From positions 806,001-870,000 of the forward strand of contig JAVTLE010000008.1 in NCBI GenBank assembly GCA_033439295.1: a DNA stretch of 64,000 bases, written 5' to 3'. The DNA comes from Deuterostichococcus epilithicus (taxonomy: Eukaryota > Chlorophyta > Trebouxiophyceae > Prasiolales > Stichococcaceae). The position numbers were made by a program, and so were the translations under genes. Below, in pieces: positions 13,011 through 23,900 of the stretch; the first letter of the stretch is position 1, and each line of letters opens with the position of its first letter. Under the pieces are notes generated by a model. It searched no databases, was not told the DNA's origin, and saw only the letters and a list, made by a program, of their open reading frames with translations.

Positions 13011-15610
13011 ATGAGTGCGGGCATCAAAGGCGTCAGCGCGTCCCAGGATGCTCGATACATCAAGTGAGTGCGCAGCGCTGGCTGTCGCATTTCATGTTGG
13101 ACTGTCAGACGAATCGTCACCTGCCATTGTGCACGACCCCGCATCATGTCTGCGGCAGCAATTGTCTGACAAGCCCGGCTGCGCAGTGCGCACAACGCCG
13201 CCGCACCAACAAGAGACCGCAACCTGCATTGCCGGCCGACTGCTGGCTGCCATGATGCCGCCGCGCAGCAAGGAGAAGAAGCTCCTGCGCACGATGAAGT
13301 TCCCCAAGGAGTACGAGCTGAAGGTGGACCTGACGCGCGTCAACTGGGAGGTCATGAAAGTCTGGATCGCGCAGCGCGTTACCGAGCTCCTGGGCATGGA
13401 GGACGATGTCCTCATCGGCTACGTTTACGAGCAGCTCGAGGGCCACAAGGCGAGGACGGTTGCTTGCCTTTGTGCGTTGAAAGGGCGTGAACAGTGCTGC
13501 ATGTCAAGGACTGCCCTCCAGGCTGGTCATGTCCTGGCTGCGGCCTTGCGGTCGCTGGTGGCTGCTCGCAGGCATGGCTGCGAGACCAGGAGGCTGACGT
13601 TGCCGAGGCTGTGTTTGTGCAGACGGTGGACCCGAGGCAGCTGCAGATAGCACTGACAGGGTTTCTGGAGAAGAACACCTCGCTCTTTTGCAAGGTGAGG
13701 CGTGCGCTGGCCTGCGCGTGCCACTGCCGCATTGGTATCCGTAACGATCAGCATCAATCTAGCTGTGCACAAGACGTGCTTGCAATGCTGCGTGCTCTTG
13801 TGGCGGCAGAGTGCCTGCACCGAGGAACTCCGGATTGACTGCATGTCGCCTGCTTGTTGCATTTCTTGTTTGTCGGACATGTTCCTTGCCCATTCCGCCT
13901 GAAGTGCAAGGGCGCAGCACCTCGACTGTGCGACTGCATGACCCCACGAGCACTCAACCCGGTGTCACCGCTTCCTGCCAGGCCACGCAGACCTGTGACA
14001 CGCTGCGCCCGCCTGCCGTGAGCAGGAGCTGTGGGTGATGCTGGCCAGCGCGGCGTCCAACGACAGCGGCATCCCGCAGGCCATCCTGGACGCGAAAGCG
14101 GAGGAGGTCCGCAAGCGCAAGGAGGTCCAGGACGCCATCACCGTGAGTGCCCGTCCTGCTGCCGCGCTCCCACGGATGCAGGCGCTTCATGCCACCCCCG
14201 ATGCAGTTCGGTGTAAAGCCTCGTCAGTGGCTGTGGGCCCACTGTGGAACAGAGGCGATGCCAGCTGGAAGCTGCCCCCTCCGGTGTCCCCCAGCGTCTG
14301 CAGCAGGGACGCTGCTGAATGCTGGAGCAGCGCCGCGCATCCGGGGAGCTGCTGACGCGCGCCCGTCACCGCGGCGCGCAGGCGCGGCTGCAGCAGGAGC
14401 AGGCGAAGCGGGACGAGGAGGCGAGGGCGCGCGCGGAGGAGGAGCGCAAGCGGCGGCAGGAAGAGCGGGAGGCCGCCGACAAGGCGCGCGGCGGCCGCTC
14501 GGACCGGGACCGGGACAGGTGCCGCCACCTGGCTGACGCGTCTCGCACAGTTGGTGGTGCAGTCTGTGGCGCGGCACCGAGCGCAGTCCCGCACGTTGGG
14601 TGTCAAGCTGGGACCGGGTGACGAGGCTGTAGGATGCAACGCGGTTGTCATGCTGAAGTTTATATGTCACGAGCAGGAGCAGACGTGGACGCGATGACCA
14701 CGACAGACGGCATGACCGGAGAAGGTTAGCACCCGCTCCACCTACGACTGCATGGCATTAGCTAAGGACTGCACCTAGGTGCTGATGCGCTTCGCATCGA
14801 CTGGCAGGCTGCGCATCATCTGATCGTTCCGCATACTCTGAGTTTTGCGCCAGACGATTGCGTTGACTGGATGTCAGCCTGCCCTTCTGTCACAACCCGC
14901 ACACCTTCCCATGCAGATCCCACAGCCCAGACCTGGAGGCAGAGCGTCGGCGGCGGCGGGAGCGGCGCAGCCGCTCCTGGTCGCCAGCGGGGGACGACCG
15001 GGCNCTGCCACCGCCGCCGTCGCGGCGGCCTGCCGCGGGCGACGCGTTGCCGGGCTTCGTGTCCGCGCAGTCCAAGGAATCGCTGCCCAAGGCCGCGCAG
15101 CCGATCGAGGGCGAGTCGGAGGGGGAGCGCAAAAAGCGGGAGAAGCAGGAAAAGAAGGTGAGAGTCTGGGCTAAGGCTAGGAACCTGTGTTGCACAAAGA
15201 TTCAGCCAGCAGCATGCCAGCAGCCTCGTCCGCTGGCTGACAGCGTCAGGTTCGTCATGTTGCTCGTTCTGTCTTTGAAGGCACATCCCTCAGGGTTGGC
15301 ATTCCCAGCGTGAGAGAGCCATCGGACGGTCAGGGTCGACCCTTCCTGGCACCTGATCCCGCAGGAGAAGAAGCGCCTGAAGAAGGAAAAGAAGAAGGCG
15401 AAAAAGGAGGCGAAGGACCACCGGGGGAAGCGGTCCCACTCGCCGAGCTCCAGCAGCGATGCGGAGGCCGGCGACTACGCCGAGGCGGACGCAAAGCGGC
15501 GCAAGCTGGAGGACGACCTGCGGCAAGCGGCCCTGGAGAAGCTGGATAAGGCTGGCGCTGAGGTCGAGGGGTCGGAGCCGGTGAAGGGTGACCCCGATAC
15601 GCCAATATAA
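13011..15610 (+). CDS. SRRM1: SRRM1-like PWI-domain splicing factor
   Basis: A complete 7-exon model with matching phase at every junction: 13011-13063, 13269-13449, 13623-13694, 14026-14142, 14331-14518, 14926-15157 and 15365-15610, giving 362 residues. The N-terminus (MSAGIKGVSASQDARYIN) and the PWI fold (VNWEVMKVWIAQRVTELLG, then LQIALTGFLEKN and ELWVMLASAASNDSGIP) match SRm160/SRRM1, a nuclear coactivator that binds RNA through PWI. The rest is highly charged: a K/E/R-rich helix, an R-rich segment with SRSWSP, and a KKEKKKAKKEAK tail. It is much shorter than animal SRRM1, which has long RS repeats. Exon 2 ends at AAG followed by GC, so that intron is probably GC-AG; a GT nine bases later would also keep the frame. 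The ambiguous base at 15004 falls in exon 6 and does not affect the frame. Confidence 0.9.
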
Positions 15611-16059
15611 TCACAAGGGTTGTTTCGCTACGGTCTTTGTGCAGTAGGTCAAAGGCGCTTGACATGGCGGGCGCCGCCAAGCTGGCAGTCAGGCTTCTGG
15701 AATGTTGGAGACCTGAGCTGCTGGGCTGGAAAGGCGCAGCAGGCGGCGGTTGCAGACGCAGCCTTGCGGCAGTGTTGGCGTTGGAAGCGGCATCGCTTGT
15801 CTCATGAAGGCCGACGGCGGACGCCTCAGGCTGATCACGGCAGTGCAGCATTCCAGGCTCTGTGCATCAGTTCTCAGGGGTGCGCCCACTGTGGCGCCAC
15901 AGATGAGTAATTACTCACCATTGTTCAAACGTGAACCGGCTGTCGCGTTCACATATGTAGCTCATTGACATTGCATTCCTTAGCAGTCACTCTTCACAGT
16001 CCGCGGTCAGGCTGCACGGCCCTCCAGAACAATTTGCTCACGAGCTTCAGTCGGCCATC
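15611..16059. other. Intergenic, SRRM1-like to Mpv17-like
   Basis: 449 bp in tandem between the SRRM1-like stop and the Mpv17-like start. It should contain the 3' UTR and next promoter. I see no coding block, RNA gene or repeat. Confidence 0.5.
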
Positions 16060-17386
16060 ATGCGAGGCTTGCCCCTGTCGCGGTTCCCCTCCGGTATGGG
16101 CGGCATGAGGCCACGCCCTCAGCAGCGAGGCAGATCCACGAGTGCAGCCGGTTCCAGCGCAGGCTCCGCACCGGTGAGTCGGCGACCCATCGAAGAGATT
16201 GCTCGGCCATGGTAGGTGCAGGAGCTTTCGGCCGATCCAATCCCAATATTATCCCAATATTATTACTGACATGCAGGCCAAGGGCAATGCGTATCTAAAG
16301 GCAGGCATTACCTCCGGCGGGCTGAGCACGGCCGGAGACTTGCTAGCCCAGATGCTCGCAAAGCGGCATGCACAAGTGAGCTTGCTTATGACATGCCTGA
16401 CTCTGCAACGCTCACCTCTGTGGTCGCTTGGTAAAAACACATCAAACTGGAGGCTTCACTGCAATCGCAATCCTTCCGCATCCGCCAACGGCACCAGGTG
16501 TTGGGCACGGCAACCCGGTTGCCTACACTACAGGTTTCTTTCCCCATGCAGAACCAGGGGCTGCCTGGACAGGACATCGACCTGATTCGCACTGCGCGTA
16601 TGGCCACTTTCGGGCTGCTGTTCTACGGCCCGCTGCAGCACCGATGGTACGGTCTGCTGGCCAGCAGGTTTCCAGGGACGTCCACGCCAAACTTCCTGTC
16701 AAAGGTGGGTCTGCTGCCGTACTGCTGCCGCACTGCTGAGACCCTCCAGCCACAACGACCGCTGCCCATGAACGAGCTGTGCGCGCACTTTACTTGCTGA
16801 CAGCCAGTGACGGCAGGTCAGTCTAGCGAATTGAATCGCAGCTGCAGCCTGCCAAGGCCGGAGAGCTTTCGGCTTGCAGGTGGCGCTCAATCAGTTTGCA
16901 CTGGGCCCCGTGGTGCTGGCGACATCCTTTGCCTGGAACCTGGTGCTGACAGGGCAGGCCAGCAACTATATGAACAAGCTCCGAAATGACGGACCGCCGT
17001 CCATGGTCAATGGTGAGATGCGCCTGCAATGTGCAAGTGCACGCTTGGCGCATGTGACGGGGTTGAGTCTCAGTAGAGCCTCCACCATCGTACACCGAAG
17101 CACAAGATGTATGCTTGTTCCTCGTCATCCAGTGTGATATATGGAAGTTGAGGGTGCAAAGTCAACCCTGCAGGGTGGAAGTTCTGGGTCCCTGCATCCG
17201 GCGTCAACTTCTGGCTGGTGCCGCTCAGATACCAGGTAGGCGACTGCACGTTTCCAAACTTGTTGGACATGGTCTCATGGCGCCGGTCGACAAGTCTAAG
17301 GCTGGGTTGCTGGGTTGCAGGTGCTGTACATGTCCACCTGCGGCATGCTGTGGACAGGATACCTGAGCTACGCCTCCAACAAATGA
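16060..17386 (+). CDS. Mpv17/PMP22-family small membrane protein
   Basis: A six-exon model with matching phases: 16060-16173, 16277-16375, 16552-16704, 16880-17012, 17174-17235 and 17321-17386, giving 208 residues. Family signatures are GLSTAGDLLAQ, RMATFGLLFYGPLQHRWY, the WKFWVPASGVNFWLVPLRYQ block and a final MLWTGYLSYASN. Members are four-helix proteins of peroxisomal or mitochondrial inner membranes, some reported as non-selective channels. The first exon is basic and serine/arginine-rich and could be an organelle presequence. I cannot tell which organelle. It lies one gene away from PEX1, but nothing shows a functional link. It converges with the CPBP protease gene over 342 bp. Confidence 0.88.
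16241..16262. repeat. 11-bp tandem repeat, two copies, in intron 1 of the Mpv17-like gene
   Basis: TCCCAATATTA is repeated exactly twice just before the polypyrimidine-poor 3' splice site at 16276. Confidence 0.9.
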
Positions 17387-17728
17387 TGCGGCAGGCTGTT
17401 CACCAGTGACGATGCTGCGTACGACGGACAAGATTCTAGCGCTGCACGTCAGCAGCTGTGACACAGCTCCGCAACAAACTTGTTTCGTGGTTTGAAAGGT
17501 TTCGAGATACTGCTGAACTGTCGTTGAACTATTAAATTGCAAACACACCGCCCTATGCACACAAACTGACGTTCAGTGCGAAGGCAGCATTTGCTCAACC
17601 ACTTAGTCACCGCCCAATCACCGCCCACGTGTGCTGCAGCATTTCGTTCAAGCCAGACGTCATACGGTTTGTCACCTCAGAACCTCCACACAAGTTTGTA
17701 CACAAGCACGAAGCGGTTTGACGGACGG
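17387..17728. other. Convergent 3' region, Mpv17-like and CPBP protease
   Basis: 342 bp between two stop codons facing each other. It should hold both 3' UTRs; nothing else is visible. Confidence 0.5.
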
Positions 17729-20335
17729 CTATTTGAGCAGCTCCTCCAGGTTCACGCCCTGACTGGTTAGCAGAAACAACAGCGACAGCACGGCGCCGTT
17801 CCAGGTGCCGTGGATGAGCATCGGCGTCAACAGGTTGCGCGAGCGCACGTACGAAAAGCCCATGACCGTGCCCAGGGCCACGAGCTGCGGGAAGTCTTTC
17901 GCGCTGAGGTGCGCCGCGCCAAACAGCACCGCGCTGGTCAGCACGGCCAGCTGCGTCGGCATGAGTTTTGTGAGCGACGTCAGCAGGAAGCCGCGGAACA
18001 CAGTCTCCTCCAAGATCGGGGCCAGCACCGCAGTGGTGGCCATTAGGCTGAGGTATGTCGGCACGTTGAGGCTGATGAGGTGCGACACCGCATCCACCGT
18101 GCCCTTGCCGCCCACCTCCTGATTATGTACCACAAAGGAGCTATCGCGACTTCAAAGTATACTGTTCCGGCATGCATCCACTGTGTCCTTGCCGCCCACC
18201 TCACGTAAAAATGCAGCGAGAAGATACTGGACGAGAGGGCAAGTGAATGCAGTGTGTGGGTTGCCTCTGCCGCCCACCTCCTGCTGTGTTGAGGCTATTG
18301 AAACTGAACAGCATACGTGCGCGGGCTGCAGCCGGATTATAGCGTTCGGACGTACAGACTGCCTGTCCCATCAGCAGGACAGCCCACCTCGTAGCTGATG
18401 GCCGACAGCGCAGTCGCCACGAGCGCGATGATGGCCGGCGCCGCGACTGTGCCCAGCAGCGCCCACACCAGCCAGCCATCCCCTTTCCTGAACGGGTTCC
18501 TGCGCCATGCAGGGCGGGGGAGGCGTCTCCATCGGTTCCTTCGCGTGCCATGCATCGCAGCTGCAGCGGCATAAATCGACAAAGCATGGCATGCTTGTCG
18601 CACAAGCAAATAGTTTGTGCCTGCAGACGTGTGGAGCACTCACGAGAAGCTGACTCTGAAGAAGTCCTTCGACAGCGGCCGATGATTGCGGGTCGCAAAG
18701 CCAACGACCGCCAGGCTGAGAACCGTCTCCAGGACCTGCAACAGAATGGCATGCACATGAGCCGCAACTCCAGCCACATGCAGCAGAAACAGGGCTCCAG
18801 CTCCTGCACTCGAGGAGCAAATCCCACCTGGTGACCGACTGCATAGTATGCCCAGTCGAGCTGTCCATAGTCTGACGAATCCTGCAGCACGACCGCACAA
18901 ACGACGAATTCAAGATCGCATCTGCGCAGCTCGGGGGACCGCCCTGTCGTCAAAGCTGCCACCCCCAGCGCCAGCTGCACACGGCAGGTCAAGCGAAGGC
19001 GCTCGTTTCTCAGAGCAAGCTGCGCATGGCTGAATGCTTAGGTGTTTTGGATGTCACCTTGCTGCCGAGTTTGAAGTACAGTGCCGGCACCAAGAGGAAA
19101 GCCGTGCCCAGGAACGTCGCCGCCCACAGTGCCATGCCGCCAAAGGTCTCCTTGCCGCCCCACGGCACATCCCACGGCTGCGTGTACGCCTTCAAGTCGA
19201 AGATGCCCCACCTGGGGCCATCGTCGTCAGGGTCCTGCAGCCCCAGGCGGCAGTCAAAGGGATGTCAGTCGTCTCTGCCTCAAGGCACAGATCACAGCAA
19301 CACTCGCGCCTCCGGCAGGAGCCTGGAAGCACCGTTGCCTCGGAAGATGATGAGCAGCAGCAACCCACCAGAAAGTTGCAGGTTATGTGCGGCAGCATTC
19401 AGTTGCAGGTGTCGGCTCACCTCGAGAGGGATGCCATCTGCTGCGCTGTCTGGCAGCGGCTCCCTGCGCCGCACGATCTGCTCTGCTGGCCCTGTGTTGT
19501 AGTATGTCCAGAGGCTGAGGAGGCCGCTCAGCGGCGACTGCTGCGCTGTGTGTCCGGCGTCCTCTGCTGATGCCTGTAGGTCATCCATCAGTAGCATTGT
19601 GCAGTGCTGCTACCTTGCTTTGCCAGCAGCTTCACAGGTGAAGCCCACCACACAGAGCGGCTGTATGATGCCCATGAAACCTGCAGAGGCCTGCACGGGC
19701 ATATGGAGGGCCACTTTGGCACCTGGTCACGCTTGCCGCCGCCGGGGGGTGTCGATGGCACCCGCGGCTTCTCCTGTTCCTGCTGTTGCCCTGCGCCAGA
19801 TGTGCAGCAAGCACGAATGACATCCACGAACTCGCTGACGACCTTGAGTACGGCTGCCGCAAGCAGCGCTGCACCTGTTCTGGTACTTGCAAGAGGGCTG
19901 CACGCCCATATTGCGGACGCATGCGGTGCGGCACCACAGCTGGCTCATGCTGCATTGCTGCGATGCACCGAGCAGCCGCTGCATATGCCTGTACCCGACT
20001 TCGCTATGCAGTCAGTTCCGTGGCGCCTCTGCAGCCCCCTCACTGACAGTTTCTAACTTGCAGGCTCTTCCGAGGAAGCAGCCGTGTGCAGCAGGGCGGT
20101 CGCAAGATCGCGTCAGCTCAGACTAACAGGACTCACGCTCTGCGCGCACACAGACGCTCCGCCGGCTGCCGAGGTGTTGCGGCCTGTCACAATCCAGAAT
20201 GTTCGTTAAGATGACAACGAACTTCAGAGCTAGCAAGGTGCTGCACCGAAAGCACGCCATCGTCGGTTGCGGTTTACCTTGCTGCAGCGCACCGCCGAGC
20301 GGCGAGATGTGCATGCACAGCTGTCTGGAGGACAT
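17729..20335 (-). CDS. CPBP (CAAX/Abi type) intramembrane protease, probably plastid
   Basis: The C-terminal exon has the three catalytic motifs of the family: EETVFRG, FGAAHLS and HGTWNG, in hydrophobic segments, with the stop at 17729. Upstream exons encode ISYE preceded by WLVWALLGTVAAPAIIALVA (about 18390-18510), VLETVLSLAVVGFATRN (about 18650-18740), DSSDYGQLDWAYYAVGHQ, and WDVPWGGKETFGGMALWAA (about 19058-19234), which resembles plant chloroplast members. N-terminal exons 20335-20278, 19874-19723 and 19573-19421 keep phase with each other, and MSSRQLCMHISPLGGALQQG could begin a transit peptide; this part rests on phase alone. These are metal-type glutamyl proteases embedded in the membrane. 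The intron before the catalytic exon carries degenerate copies of that exon's start. Confidence 0.8.
18088..18390 (-). repeat. Degenerate copies of an exon start in a CPBP-protease intron
   Basis: The motif GAGGTGGGCGGCAAGG that opens the catalytic exon (18119-18103) recurs at 18202-18187 and, less well, at 18280-18265. A shorter GAGGTGGGC lies at the donor of the same intron (18391-18383). Copies one and two agree at 27 of 29 positions over plus-strand 18090-18118 versus 18174-18202. Spacing is 84, 78 and about 110 bp. Confidence 0.8.
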
Positions 20336-20989
20336 GGCGCTGTGTTGGAGGCGCGACTATTCCGCAATGCACCGAGTGTTGCATGAAGTGCAATTTGGGC
20401 GTGTCTGCTGCAATCATGGTGCCGGTGAGTAGGACCACTGCACGCTTGCAATCCGAATTGTCACGCGACTGAAGAGTCCGCCCGAGCCGAGGTCCTTCGA
20501 GTCTCTCAACTCTGAACCTGAAGAAAATCGTCCTGTTTGTCGAAAGCTTGCCAAGTCTAGCACGCTAGCCAAAATGTTGTTGAGCATGCATAGGCTCGCA
20601 GCCGGGTCAAGTAGTACAGAAGGCCACGTGGAGGAGTGATTTGGTGTTCGATACAGGAAAAGCCTGACACTGTGACGTCCTGTTGCTTCTACAGTTTGAT
20701 GCATGCAGTTGTTTTTGGATCAGCAGCCAGCATTGTCAGCTGCTGTCCGACAGCTCAAGTCTAGGTATGTCTGCAGCTGCAGCGCCGGGCAAAACAGGAA
20801 TGCATGCAGTGCGGCGCAGCCCGCACAAAGTGTACCGTTTCCTCATGCTGAGACACCGCAAGGTGATGCCGATGCTCGGTCTACCGGGCTGGCAGCAAGG
20901 ACTTTGCCAAGCTCAAACGTAAACGAGCTGGCTGGTCCAAGGTGGTGGCAAACACGCCATCAGCTTGCGCCATGGCCGCTGCCCCGCGC
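20336..20989. other. Intergenic, IF-2 3' end to CPBP protease 5' end
   Basis: 654 bp with no recognisable protein or RNA. If the first exon of the protease gene is wrongly placed, its true start could lie here. Confidence 0.4.
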
Positions 20990-23900
20990 TCAGCCGGTGG
21001 CCGCCTGCTGCACCACCTCGTGCGAGTGCGCCGGCCGGTTCTCCACGGTGAAGCACTTCACGATGTCGCCCGCCTGGCAGCCGTGCCAGCCGTCCAGCAG
21101 CAGGCCGCACTCGGTGCCCTTGCCCACCGTGTCCACGACCTGCTTCAGCCGCTTCAGTGACGCCGCCCGCCCCTCGTGCACCACCTGCACAGCCGGCGCA
21201 GGGTCACGAGGTTGCCTGACGCTCAACAGGCTGATGCCCGGCCTCCCTGGCATTTCGCATGTGCCCATGCGACCTCAGCGAGGTGTCGCCTGCTTGTCGC
21301 GCTTCCGCATGCATCGCCAGCACGCGGCAGGCTGGTCGCATGCAAACAGCGTGCAGCTGATGATGCGGACGGCTCCGGGACTCGGTTGTCGCAGTCTGGC
21401 CGGCGGTGTAGGGTTTTGCGGCGCACCTCGCCGCCCCGCAGCACGCGGAACTGCATGGCGGCCTTCAGGGCGCCCTCCGACACGCGGCAGCCCGCCACCG
21501 CACCGGCCGCCTCCCCCTTGCCGCTCCTGATGGGGAACACCTGCACGCGCGCCGCCGCAGTTCAGCGCGCCGACCGGCCTGCCGGCCCTGCGCTTTCCGG
21601 CTGCGGCAGGCTCCGGCAACCGAGCGCCCGCAGCACGTGCCGTCGCACCAGGCAGGCGGACAGCGCTCGAGCGCTGGACCTCCACGACATGGCACGGTGG
21701 CAGACCGCCACCCTGGATGACAGGAAGCATCCGTCGACAACACGTGGCTCTGGAGCGGCTGTGGCAGAAGCGCAGCACCTGCAGCACGCTGGCCTCGCCC
21801 AGCATGATCTCCTGGTCCACGCGCGCTGCGCTGCCCGCCATCAGGTCGCCCACCTGTACGAGATGGAGGCGCGGATTGTCAGCTGACGTCATGTGGACTC
21901 GGAGCTCCAGGAGGTTCGGGAGAAAGTCGTGTCGCCAGCGCCATCACGGCAGCCTGGACAAGCGCTGAACGTGCGGGTGCTCCGAGGCACCAGGAAAAGT
22001 GAACCTCGCGGCACACCGCAGTCAGTCTGCGACTCCAGGGGGCAGAGACACGATTACAGCGGGGCTTTCGGGGCGGCTGGCTGACACACCTCCTCCAGCA
22101 GGCGGTAGATGATGCGCTGGGAGCAGATGGGGACGCCCAGCTTCTTGGCCTCGCCCTCAATGGCGCCGCCGGGCGCGCGCACGTTGAAGGCCAGTATGGT
22201 GGCGCCGGCCGCCGCTGCCAGGTTCACGTCCGACGCCGTGACGGGGCCCACGCCCGAGAACAGCAGCTTCACGCGCACCTGGTGCCGCAGCAGCAAGTGG
22301 TTATATTATTATAGTCGATCGGCCACCGGGCGTCGATGTGAAGACTTTGGGACACAGAGACTGAGGATCCGCCTCCTGAACGATGCCTGCTATTTGCAGC
22401 CACCAGACAGAACTACATATTCGCCGGCAAACAAAAAAAAACAAAAGGAACGAAACATATTTAGGAACGCGAGCTGCTGCCGTGGACAGCGGCACAGCCC
22501 TCCTTGCAGCTCCTGCTGTCACATGCCCATGCTCGAGTCGAAGGGCTCAAGGGTCAAAGGAGGCCTGCTGGTGCACACCTTGTCACTGGACAGGCGGGCA
22601 ACTGCATCGCAGACGGCCTCCACGGAACCGTGCACATCGGCCTTCACCACGACGGACAGCTGCCGCCGGTCCAGCCCCGCCTCCCCATCCGCCTCCTGTC
22701 GCAGGACAGGCGAATTTGGTGTTACTATATCTTCAATTGTTACCAAATTTTACCAAGCAAGGTTTGCCACTGCTGCGCCAGGGAGCGGGCGTTGGCCGGC
22801 ATCAGACTGCTGCTGGAGGACAGATCTTCCCGATTTAGAGGGCTGCTTGCCAGCAGCTTTGAGGGACCACTGAAGGGCCCCAGGTATGCCCAAAGGCCTC
22901 GTTTGGAAGGCGTTAGGGTTGCAGTGCGGGAAGCTGCGAAATGAGAAGCGCACCGCCGCGGCGTCGACGGCAGCGTCCGCGGCCTGCTGGGAGGCCACGG
23001 CGGCGGCGGCGCGCGCGAGTCGGTAGTCCTCCGCCCGCAGCGTGCGTGCACGGCTCACCCGCTGCGCCCGCTCCTCGGTGGCCACCGCCTGCGTGCACGA
23101 GGGGAGCGCAGCTGGCCACCTGGCCGTTTTGTGACTCGTACCAAGGTGCTGACGCAGCTCATGTCATTTGGCCTGAAGCCTTTGGAGCTGGGATGACCCC
23201 CACGCAAGCATTGTGCCGGCGACACCATGCAGTGTGTCGGCATGGTGACGAGTTTGCGCCGCGCGGCAGTCCGCATTGCAGGTGGAAGAACAAGGGCTGC
23301 ACCATGAGCGCATCGCCGGCCTGCGGCATGCCGCGCAGACCGCTGATCTCAGCAGGCTGCCCCGGCAGCACCTCCTTCAGCGCCTCCCCGTGCGGCGCCC
23401 GCAGCGCACGGATCTGCACGACAGGTCCCATTCACCGAGGTTCGAACGTGCGCTTCCCGTGTGTGCACCAGCAGCGATGGTCTTCACTCTGGGCCCCTGC
23501 AGACGGCCGCACCGCGTCCGCGTACGGTAGGTGGCCCAGGAATGGAGCAAACGTTTTGCTGCCGAGGATTGCTGCCCACGCCCACCGCCATGTGCCACTG
23601 CACGGCCTGGCCGCAGCATGAACCTGTCTCGTGCGAGATCGGCTGCAAGCGGCGGCGTAGGGGTGCACAGCAACGGCTCCGCAGGGCGGACAGCGGTTCA
23701 GGGCTCAAGCTGTTAAAACCAGCACCTTGCCCCACTCGTTGCCAACGACGACGGGCTGCCCCGGGCGCAGCGTGCCGCGCTTGGCGATGATGGTGGCGAC
23801 GGGGCCCTGGCCCTGCACAAGGCGCGCCTCTACCACCACCGCCTCTGCATCGCGGCTGCGGCTCGCCTTCAGCTCCATCATCTCCGCCTGTGGTTGTCGG

